Notes under the pieces: generated by a model
What the model was told of the DNA's origin: nothing
Database searches by the model: none
Seen by the model: the letters and a program-made list of their open reading frames with translations, nothing else
Position numbers and translations under genes: made by a program
Assembly (NCBI GenBank): GCA_046154185.1
Contig: JBJXGE010000082.1
Span: 1-64,000 of the forward strand
Direction: 5' to 3'
From: JBJXGE01 sp046154185
GTDB taxonomy: Bacteria; Planctomycetota; UBA8108; UBA1146; JAJFFE01
DNA: 64,000 nt
Shown here: positions 44,742-51,617 of the stretch, one piece after another
Layout: every line of letters starts with the position of its first letter
How positions within the stretch are numbered: the first letter of the stretch is position 1

Positions 44742-45479
44742 ATGCTCGAGAACATTGTCGAAGTCGCATTGTCGGCCACGGCGGCCTACCTAGTGGTGGG
44801 CTTGTTGGTCGCGATGGCGCTCCACGTGCGCGGGCTAGCCCGCATCGATGCGGCGACCACGGGCACGCCGATCTCGTTTCGTTTGCTGATAACGCCGGGA
44901 CTCGTTGTGTTGTGGCCGGCGTTGCTTCGCAAATGGCGAATCGCTCACCTCGGCAAGACCAGTATGGATGCACTTGATCAGCCATTCTCGTCGCTGACGC
45001 TGCGGCGCAGCCAAGGTGCGATTTGGAAGTTGGTCGCCGTCATCACGCCGATCGCGTGCGGTGCGGCAATCGCGTTGCGACCAAACGATCCAGAAAGCGC
45101 GGTCGCTAGTCGCGACTTCAATCGCGTGACGCCGGCGATGGGTCGCGTTGTGTCGAGTCACGAGCGACCATTTGGTGAGTTGCCGATTGATGTGGTGTTT
45201 CGTCGATCAGACGATGGTGCGCAACAAATCGAGCTTTCGATTGCCCGCGATCTGGCTCTGCCGAGTCTCGGGCTATTCTGGTTGCCACCCGAACACGCCG
45301 GCGGCGCCGAGCCTGGCGCTGCTGAGCCACTGCTGACGCATGCGCGCTTTTTGCGAACAGTTTGGGGCCCCGGCGAGCAGCGCGCGCAACTTCCAAAGGA
45401 CTTCGTCAACCGCGGCGTTTTTGTTCTCTATTCCATCGCGCACGCCGAAGTCATCGCCGTCGCGCGCATAGAGATTTAG
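44742..45479 (+). CDS. Membrane protein of unknown function
   Basis: A 245-residue protein with three hydrophobic segments (about 8-28, 48-62 and 92-110) and a soluble C-terminal half of about 130 residues. The soluble half has no motif I recognise; it contains strands such as IDVVFRRSDDGAQQIELSI and FVLYSIAHAEVIAVARIEI. It sits between the glucosidase (15 bases) and the ferric-reductase/Rieske gene (45 bases), so it may be an accessory of the electron-transfer protein. Function unknown. Confidence 0.7.
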   Translation: MLENIVEVALSATAAYLVVGLLVAMALHVRGLARIDAATTGTPISFRLLITPGLVVLWPALLRKWRIAHLGKTSMDALDQPFSSLTLRRSQGAIWKLVAVITPIACGAAIALRPNDPESAVASRDFNRVTPAMGRVVSSHERPFGELPIDVVFRRSDDGAQQIELSIARDLALPSLGLFWLPPEHAGGAEPGAAEPLLTHARFLRTVWGPGEQRAQLPKDFVNRGVFVLYSIAHAEVIAVARIEI

Positions 45480-45524
45480 CGGCTGGCGGACCCTCCGCGC
45501 CGACAGACTTAAAGGATACGAATC

Positions 45525-47369
45525 ATGGCTGGCAAATACCGATCGGTGCATTGGAATCGACAAAAACGCCTTTACGACTTTGTCCTCGCGGCGATGGTGC
45601 TGACATCGTTATTACTGATTGTTGGATTGAGCGCTTGGCTGCGACCAGAATTGACGATCGAGACACTTCTCATGCGCGCCACGGCCTTCATTGCGATTCT
45701 GCTGCTGCACGTGGTGTTGGCCATAGGTCCGGCTGCGCGCCTGAACGCGAGACTCTTGCCACTGCTTTACAATCGACGGCACCTCGGCGTTTCGCTTTTC
45801 GTGCTGGCATTGGCCCACGCAACACTGGCCATAGTTCAATATCATGCGGCGGGCGATCAGAATCCGCTCGCGTCGATTTTCACGGCCTATCAGCACAGCT
45901 ACGATCCATTCACCGGCGCGCGCGCACGACTCAGTGACTTTCCTTTCGAGCCTTTCGGAGTCTTCGCGCTGCTGGTGCTTTTCTTGATGGCGGCAACGAG
46001 TCATGACTTCTGGTTGCGCAATCTTGGAGCATCGATTTGGAAGGCGCTGCATATCGGTGTCTACCTGGCCTATGGAGCCGTACTGGTGCATGTCGCGTAT
46101 GGGTTCTTGCAGTCGGAGACCAGCAAGGTCTATCCGATACTGCTCGGCCTCGGCTTTGTTGCGCTCTCAGCATTGCACCTCGCGGCGCAGCGGCGCGAGC
46201 GCCGCATCGATCGACGCCGCGCAGTCGCCGAACGAGACGGTTTCTTACGCGCGTGCGCGAGCAACGAACTGCGCGAGGGGCGCGGCAAAGTTGTGCGAGT
46301 CGGCGCCCAACGTGTTGCGATCTACTTGCACCAGAGTCGCGTGTTCGCGCTCTCGAACGTCTGTCGGCATCAAGGCGGTCCGATCGGCGAAGGGCGAATC
46401 CGCGACGGCTGCGTGACATGTCCCTGGCATGGCTGGCAGTACAAGCCGGAGAACGGCACCAGCCCACCGCCGTTTCACGAAGTCGTGCCGACCTATGGCG
46501 TGTGTGTGGTCGACGGCGAAGTCTTCGTCCATCCCGCGGCGCTGCCGCTCGGCACCGAGAATTCCGGAGCCGCCTTGTCGTCTGAAGCGCTCGATCGTGA
46601 GGTCCCCGGGCCGGACCAAGAGTTTTACATCGGTTACTTGAAACAGTCACCGAAGCGCATCGCGAAGCTGACGCGTCGGGTGACCATCGGGCTTAGTGCA
46701 CTCTCGCTCATTGTTGGGGCCACGCTGGTGACGGCGCAGCGACCGCAGCCGAGCGGACGATTCGAGTTCGGCACAGTGCGTGACTTCCAAGGAGTACTCT
46801 ACGAGACCCCGGTGCCCACGCTTTATGCGCGCGTCGAGGCCGTCACTGGTAACAAGGCAGCGTCGCACTTTGTGCTCGTCAATTCAGGAAAACGCGGGTT
46901 ACCCAGCTACGCCCGCAACCACCATGGTCAAAAGGTTCGGTTTCGAGGCACACTCGTTTATCACGAGAACCACACGATGATCGAAATGAACGATCCGCGC
47001 TCCTTTCAAGTCATAGGCCCCGCAGCGCCGGAAGAGCAACGGGGCCAGAGCGTCGCGCTGGGCGAATTCGAATTGACCGGTGAGCTGGTCGACACCAAGT
47101 GCTACTTCGGGGTCATGCGACCTGCGACTGGAAAAGTGCATCGAGCATGTGCGATCAATTGCCTTCGCGGCGGAGTGCCGCCGGGCATACTCGTGCGTGA
47201 TGAATACGGCGATGCAGTCGTGGTCTTGCTCGCCGGAAACGACGCGAGTCCGCTCGACTACGATCCCGAATGGGCTGCCCTGCCAGTCACCGCGCGCGGC
47301 CTGCTCGAAATCCACGACGATATGCCGGTGCTGCGGGTTGCCCATCTCAAACTCGCAGACCGTCGCTGA
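45525..47369 (+). CDS. Ferric-reductase-like membrane / Rieske fusion protein
   Basis: A 614-residue fusion. Residues about 15-225 hold six or seven membrane segments with histidines on helices (LLLHVVLAIGP, LALAHATLAIVQYH, HIGVYLAYGAVLVHVAYG), as in ferric-reductase/YedZ-like heme membrane domains. Residues about 240-335 form a Rieske iron-sulfur domain with SNVCRHQGGPIGEG and CVTCPWHGWQY as the 2Fe-2S ligands. After another membrane segment (about 385-405) comes a distinct C-terminal domain with GELVDTKCYFGVMRPATGK, HRACAINCLRGGVPPGILV, whose conserved cysteines could bind metal. This would be a self-contained membrane electron-transfer chain. It ends the rightward operon. Confidence 0.85.
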   Translation: MAGKYRSVHWNRQKRLYDFVLAAMVLTSLLLIVGLSAWLRPELTIETLLMRATAFIAILLLHVVLAIGPAARLNARLLPLLYNRRHLGVSLFVLALAHATLAIVQYHAAGDQNPLASIFTAYQHSYDPFTGARARLSDFPFEPFGVFALLVLFLMAATSHDFWLRNLGASIWKALHIGVYLAYGAVLVHVAYGFLQSETSKVYPILLGLGFVALSALHLAAQRRERRIDRRRAVAERDGFLRACASNELREGRGKVVRVGAQRVAIYLHQSRVFALSNVCRHQGGPIGEGRIRDGCVTCPWHGWQYKPENGTSPPPFHEVVPTYGVCVVDGEVFVHPAALPLGTENSGAALSSEALDREVPGPDQEFYIGYLKQSPKRIAKLTRRVTIGLSALSLIVGATLVTAQRPQPSGRFEFGTVRDFQGVLYETPVPTLYARVEAVTGNKAASHFVLVNSGKRGLPSYARNHHGQKVRFRGTLVYHENHTMIEMNDPRSFQVIGPAAPEEQRGQSVALGEFELTGELVDTKCYFGVMRPATGKVHRACAINCLRGGVPPGILVRDEYGDAVVVLLAGNDASPLDYDPEWAALPVTARGLLEIHDDMPVLRVAHLKLADRR

Positions 47370-47429
47370 AGACCTCCGAGCGCATTCACATCGCTGGTCG
47401 CGACGCCGGTAAACACATGTGGCGCTTGA

Positions 47430-47459
47430 TTGATACTCGCCGGACCAGAATGTTAGACT
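47430..47459 (+). promoter_or_regulatory. Possible promoter of the sigma-54 activator gene
   Basis: TTGATA at 47430-47435 and TAGACT at 47454-47459 are separated by 18 bases, a fair match to a housekeeping promoter. It lies about 110 bases before the activator start. This is a motif match only. Confidence 0.4.
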
Positions 47460-47566
47460 TCGCCCATCGTGCGCTCTGACGCCTGGGCATACGCAAATAG
47501 CGACGATTTTTTCGATTTGATTTGGCGCGCGAAATGGATCAGCGACGCATCGGTGAGGAAAAGTGC

Positions 47567-49459
47567 GTGAATCCCAAGCCGGGCGAACAGTTAAAGTCTA
47601 AGCTGCCAAGAAGCGACCTCATGCTGCGCGCCATCATCGAAGGCACAGCAAACGAAGTCGGCGGTGAGTTTTTTTGCTCGCTGGTGAGAAGCCTCGCTAT
47701 GGCATTTGGGATGGATTACGCATTTGTGTCGGAGTTTTGCTGTGATCGGTCTCGCGTGCGCACGTTGGCGTTTTGGGCGAATGGATCTTTAGAAAAAAAC
47801 TTCGAGTACGCCATCGCGGGGACTCCGTGTGAACGGGTATTGGCTGGGGAATACTACCAGTGCCCGGCAAGGGTTGCGGAGCACTTTCCAGAACACCGAA
47901 AAGAGCTGGAGGCACTCGGGGTCGAGAGTTATTTGGCGATTCCAATGACGAATCGCGGCGGTCGAGTGCTCGGACACTTGGCTGTGATGGGTCGCAAAGC
48001 GATGGAGCTGGAAGAGTTCGATTTTTCAGCCATCAAGGTTTTCGGGGCGCGCGCCGGCGCCGAACTAGAACGCACTCATCTGGAAACGGTGCTGAAGGAA
48101 AACGAAGAGCGGCTGCGCGACTTGTTCGACGAGGCGCCGATCGCATACGTGTACGAGGGATTGGATTCGAAATTTATCCGCGCTAACCGGACAGCGATGA
48201 AGAGTCTGGGTATCACTCCCGACCAAGTCGATGGCACCTACGGATTTTCTTTCATCCCTGACACGCCGGATGCGCAGCGCCGCTTGAAGCAAGCATTTGA
48301 GTCGATCGGCCGAGGAATCGACACCGGCGGCGTCGTGCTCGAGCTGCGTCGCAGGGACAACGGCAAGCCGCTCTGGATTCAATGGTGGTCGAGACCGGAT
48401 CCGAGCGGGACCTACACGCGTACGATGTTCATAGACATCACTGAGAAAGTTTTGCTGGAGCAAGAAAAAGCCCGTCTCGAGGCTCAAAACCTTTATCTAC
48501 GCGAAGAAATCCAGGGAAGGCACAATTTCGAAGAGCTCATTGGCACCTCAACTGCGCTCAAAAAAGTGCTGAAGAATGTCGAGCGCGTGGCGCTGACCGA
48601 TTCGACCGTGCTCATCACTGGCGAGACTGGCACCGGCAAGGAGTTGATTGCACGGGCAGTACACAACTTGAGCCTGCGAAAGAATCAGCCGCTGGTAAAA
48701 GTCAATTGCGCTGCGATTCCCTCGGGACTCATCGAAAGTGAGTTTTTCGGCCACGAAAAAGGCGCGTTCACCGGCGCGTTGACAAAGCGGCTGGGGCGCT
48801 TCGAGCTAGCCGACAAAGGAACGATTTTTCTCGACGAGGTCGGTGATTTGCCGCTCGACCTCCAAGCCAAGTTGCTTCGCGTCTTGCAGGAGGGTGAATT
48901 CGAGCGCGTTGGTTCGGCTGAGACCACAAAGGTGAACGTGCGAGTTATTGCAGCGACCAACCGAAATCTCGAGCAACTCGTAAAAGCAGGGGGCTACCGT
49001 CCAGACTTGTATTACCGACTCAACGTATTTCCAATTCACCTACCCGCGTTGCGGGAACGCGATGGCGATATTGCGTTGCTGGTGAGCTACTACGTACGCA
49101 AGTTCGCCGCGGGCCTTGGTAAGAAGATCGAGCGGATCTCCGAACCGACACTGATGGCACTGCAGCGCTATCAGTGGCCAGGAAACGTGCGCGAATTGGA
49201 ACACGTAATTGAGCGCGCGGTGATATTGAGCGAGGGGCCGGAGCTTGAGCTGAGAGATTTTTCCGCGCAACCCAATTCGAAAGTTGCTGCTGCGACCACG
49301 TCGACGCTCGAAGAGATCGAACGGCAACATATCATCAGCGTGCTTGAACAAGTCCATTGGCGAGTCAGCGGCGCCCAGGGCGCTGCGACGATTCTCGGAC
49401 TCAAGCCGACGACGCTCGAAGCGCGCATGAAGAAACTCGGTATCCGGCGACCTTCATAA
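47567..49459 (+). CDS. Sigma-54-dependent activator, GAF-PAS-AAA+-Fis
   Basis: A 630-residue enhancer-binding protein that activates RNA polymerase carrying sigma-54. Residues about 15-170 form a GAF domain. Residues about 180-305 look like a PAS domain (LRDLFDEAPIAYVYEG and GRGIDTGG region). The AAA+ domain has Walker A ITGETGTGKELIARAV (about 350-365), GAFTGA at about 399-404 for sigma-54 contact, Walker B GTIFLDEVGDLPL, and the YQWPGNVRELEHVIERAVI block. A Fis-type HTH ends the protein (VSGAQGAATILGLKPTTLEARMKKLGI). The GTG at 47567 has GAGGAA six bases upstream; an ATG at 47534 is an alternative. A matching palindrome and sigma-54 promoter lie just downstream. Confidence 0.9.
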   Translation: MNPKPGEQLKSKLPRSDLMLRAIIEGTANEVGGEFFCSLVRSLAMAFGMDYAFVSEFCCDRSRVRTLAFWANGSLEKNFEYAIAGTPCERVLAGEYYQCPARVAEHFPEHRKELEALGVESYLAIPMTNRGGRVLGHLAVMGRKAMELEEFDFSAIKVFGARAGAELERTHLETVLKENEERLRDLFDEAPIAYVYEGLDSKFIRANRTAMKSLGITPDQVDGTYGFSFIPDTPDAQRRLKQAFESIGRGIDTGGVVLELRRRDNGKPLWIQWWSRPDPSGTYTRTMFIDITEKVLLEQEKARLEAQNLYLREEIQGRHNFEELIGTSTALKKVLKNVERVALTDSTVLITGETGTGKELIARAVHNLSLRKNQPLVKVNCAAIPSGLIESEFFGHEKGAFTGALTKRLGRFELADKGTIFLDEVGDLPLDLQAKLLRVLQEGEFERVGSAETTKVNVRVIAATNRNLEQLVKAGGYRPDLYYRLNVFPIHLPALRERDGDIALLVSYYVRKFAAGLGKKIERISEPTLMALQRYQWPGNVRELEHVIERAVILSEGPELELRDFSAQPNSKVAAATTSTLEEIERQHIISVLEQVHWRVSGAQGAATILGLKPTTLEARMKKLGIRRPS

Positions 49460-49500
49460 ACTAACGGCCGAGCGGCATCGTTCCGCGCCGAGGGATCTGA

Positions 49501-49537
49501 GTCCCAATCTATCGTGACCGTCCCAAAATATTGGGAA
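49501..49537 (+). promoter_or_regulatory. Palindrome, likely upstream activator site for the adjacent regulator
   Basis: TCCCAAAATATTGGGA (49521-49536) is a perfect inverted repeat (TCCCAA/TTGGGA around AATA). Including flanks, GTCCCAA at 49520-49526 pairs with TTGGGAA at 49531-49537 apart from the outer base. A further half-site GTCCCAA lies at 49501-49507. It is about 120 bases upstream of the sigma-54 promoter, the usual distance for an enhancer of a Fis-type activator. Confidence 0.6.
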
Positions 49538-49649
49538 GATTCGAGTGCCATCGCGCGCTCGGATCCGGGCCAATGCATCGGATCGAAGCCGTGTTCGCCC
49601 TAGTCAAACAGTTTCGAGCTAACAACTTAGGGATCCACGTTTGCAACAA

Positions 49650-49665
49650 TGGTACAGGGCTTGCT
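49650..49665 (+). promoter_or_regulatory. Sigma-54 (-24/-12) promoter
   Basis: TGGTACAGGGCTTGCT contains GG at 49651-49652 and GC at 49663-49664 with exactly ten bases between them, and the TTGCT downstream half matches the sigma-54 consensus well. Predicted transcription start is near 49676, about 63 bases before the STAS start codon. No competing sigma-70 promoter is evident. Confidence 0.78.
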
Positions 49666-49738
49666 CATGTGAGGATCCGCAACGCCGTGCGCTTCTGAAC
49701 AAGCGCTGCGTTCGAGACAAAAAAGAGAGATCGGCCCA

Positions 49739-50008
49739 GTGCTCAAAATCACAAGACTGAGAGAAGACGATTTGGACGTGTTGCTGAAACTAGAAGGGAG
49801 CATTTCAGGCCAGTGGGCCGCACTCCTGGACGGCGAGTGCCGTTCGTTCCTTCGTCGACAGAAAGCCGTGAGTCTAGATTGCGCGAACGTCGCCTACATC
49901 GATGCGCGCGGAATCGAGGTGCTCACTCAACTTCCCCATCCTCAGGTGACGCTCATCAGTACACCGAGTTTTGTCGCGGACTTGCTGAAAGTTGGAGCGC
50001 ATTCATGA
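49739..50008 (+). CDS. Small STAS-domain protein
   Basis: An 89-residue single-domain protein resembling the STAS (SpoIIAA-like) fold. The pattern LDCANVAYIDARGIEVLTQL matches the central strand and helix, but the usual phospho-Ser/Thr (DSSG) is replaced by DARG, so it may not be phosphorylated. It starts with GTG at 49739 and its stop overlaps the ECF sigma start by 4 bases (ATGA). As the first gene after the sigma-54 promoter it is well placed to regulate the sigma factor or the kinase of the same unit; this is inferred. Confidence 0.78.
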   Translation: MLKITRLREDDLDVLLKLEGSISGQWAALLDGECRSFLRRQKAVSLDCANVAYIDARGIEVLTQLPHPQVTLISTPSFVADLLKVGAHS

Positions 50009-50664
50009 AAGCGAACATAGCCACACTCGCTGAAGCGAGCGCCGCGCAGGGCTCAGTGGTTCGATATACAGCGCCGCGTACGGCATCGACCTCCTCGTTG
50101 GAACAGGAGCAGCGCTTGACCGCTGGGTTGCGCCGAGGTGACGAAAACTCCTTCAACGAATTGGTCCGTCAACACGATAGCGCGCTGACAGGTATCGCGA
50201 TGAGCTACGTCGGGACTCGTGAAGTCGCGGAGTCGGTCGTCGAGGACACCTGGTTCGCGGTGGTTGAAGGCATTCGCCAATACACCGGCCAGACGTCGTT
50301 CCGCGCCTGGATTTGCCGGATTCTCCTCCGGACAGCAAAAGACCGCGCGGTCAGGGGACTATTACACCAGCAAGCGCGAACTACGAGTCGTCTAAATGGA
50401 CGCTCGTTGCAGTCGTGGGTTACCGGGGTTTCAGACAACCATCCGGTAAGCGCACGGATCATGCAGGACATTCAACGAGTAGTTCGAGAATTGCCGAATA
50501 CTCTAAAGGACGCTTTGCTCCTGCGAGACATCGGAAAATTGCCTCGGTCCGAGATTTGCGCATTGCTGGAGATTTCTGAGAATCAACTTTCTATCCGTCT
50601 GCATCAGGCACGTGAGCAAGTGCGGTCTTCGTTGGAGCGATTCGGACGAAGTCCATGTGCTTGA
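50005..50664 (+). CDS. ECF-type sigma factor (divergent)
   Basis: A 219-residue sigma-70-family protein. Region 2 includes NSFNELVRQHDSALTGIAMS, ESVVEDTWFAVVEGIRQYTG and SFRAWICRILLRTAKDRAV. Region 4 includes ELPNTLKDALLLRDIGKLPR and ISENQLSIRLHQAREQVR. The aromatic and positively charged positions that open the promoter are kept, but the amino acids differ more from the consensus than in the ECF factor at 26 kb. It starts inside the end of the STAS gene. No zinc-finger anti-sigma follows; the upstream STAS protein may have taken over control. Confidence 0.85.
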   Translation: MKANIATLAEASAAQGSVVRYTAPRTASTSSLEQEQRLTAGLRRGDENSFNELVRQHDSALTGIAMSYVGTREVAESVVEDTWFAVVEGIRQYTGQTSFRAWICRILLRTAKDRAVRGLLHQQARTTSRLNGRSLQSWVTGVSDNHPVSARIMQDIQRVVRELPNTLKDALLLRDIGKLPRSEICALLEISENQLSIRLHQAREQVRSSLERFGRSPCA

Positions 50665-51140
50665 TGCGCAGATATTCTGGAGCCCCAAGAACTTGAGGCC
50701 TCGTGCGGCGAAGTCAGACGTGACGACCGGTCCCAGGCCGCGACTCGACACGAGCCGCCAACCGACGCAGTTCTCTTCGCTGCCGCGGAGGGGTAGCTGC
50801 ACGATAAACGCCGGTTGAAAGCCGCGACTATTGCGCGCGAAGCAAGACGTATACAGCGACTTGGATTAAAGATTCCACGGGAGCGTCTGCGGGAGGAATC
50901 ATTTCCGCCGTTTCTCGCGCGCCGTTCCGAGGTTCATCGACCTAAAGGGCCGCTCCGGCACCAACCGATAAGGAGGTTCAGGAGTTTGCGGCCTGCAATT
51001 CGGTGTCCAGCGCTCGGCGGTGATTCGGGGCGCCGGCAAAGCCGGTTGTGCCATGACAGTTGGCCTCGCTGCAGCCGTCGAGACGATTGTCGTCTCAGAC
51101 CCTTCGGCAAGTGTCGAGCGACTTCGAATGAATAAACCGT
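50665..51140. other. 476-base spacer without a supported gene
   Basis: Reading frames of 60-106 codons exist on both strands but are rich in Arg, lack a fitting ribosome site and show no domain, so I call no gene here. The stretch contains a purine-rich AAGGAGG at about 50969-50976 with no start codon at a suitable distance. It may be a long leader, a decayed gene or a regulatory region for the exported-protein/kinase pair that follows. Confidence 0.4.
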
Positions 51141-51617
51141 ATGGCAACGGTTCGAGCACTGTGTCCACTCGCACTTATCGTGATTTTTATCGCGAGCTTA
51201 GAAACGTCCGCGTGGAATGACACCGACGCGGTGACTGCACCGAGCAGTCTGTCGGTCACGCGTCGATTCTCCGAGACTTTTCAAGCACTCGAAGCGGATT
51301 GTAGCGAGCGGTCGCTCACGAAATTGGAGATCTGCGCCTCCACGCTTCTCGACTTGAGCCCGCAGGCTCTGAGTGTGAAGTTTCGAGGCGACGCCAAAGA
51401 AGAGCTTCGTTGCCAGGAGTACCTCAGGGCAATCAACGTGCTGGCAGCAAGGCTCAAGACCCAGGTACAAACTTGGCACGAGTTTGGAGGCGAAACAGAA
51501 CAAGAAGTGCAGGTAACGAGTCCGCTGCACGGGGACCTAACTATCAAGATCAGCGAGGACAGACGCTCGATTCCACACAAGAACAAATTTCGCAATCCCT
51601 ATCGAGTTAAATACTGA
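51141..51617 (+). CDS. Exported protein of unknown function, coupled to the kinase
   Basis: A 158-residue protein with a signal peptide (about 1-24, hydrophobic core LALIVIFIASLE). The mature part is polar and helical, with two cysteines (ADCSERSLTKLEICASTL) and a late segment ending NPYRVKY. No known domain is recognised. Its stop codon overlaps the start of the hybrid kinase by one base (TGATG), a strong sign of coupled translation. It could be the periplasmic partner that presents a signal to the kinase sensor domain; this is inference. Confidence 0.68.
   Translation: MATVRALCPLALIVIFIASLETSAWNDTDAVTAPSSLSVTRRFSETFQALEADCSERSLTKLEICASTLLDLSPQALSVKFRGDAKEELRCQEYLRAINVLAARLKTQVQTWHEFGGETEQEVQVTSPLHGDLTIKISEDRRSIPHKNKFRNPYRVKY

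Noticed and set aside
51056..51075. Second sigma-54-like site (TTGGCCTCGCTGCAGC)
   Set aside because: GG and GC have ten bases between them, but the downstream half is CAGC instead of TTGC and the -24 half is weak, so I do not count it as a promoter.
50900..51100. Cyclic-di-GMP-riboswitch-like fold in the spacer
   Set aside because: The GCAAAGCC core is suggestive but the remaining conserved helices do not line up by eye; a covariance search would be needed.
50815..51135. Possible 106-codon gene in the spacer before the exported protein
   Set aside because: Arg-rich composition, no domain and no good ribosome site. I could not separate it from a random frame.
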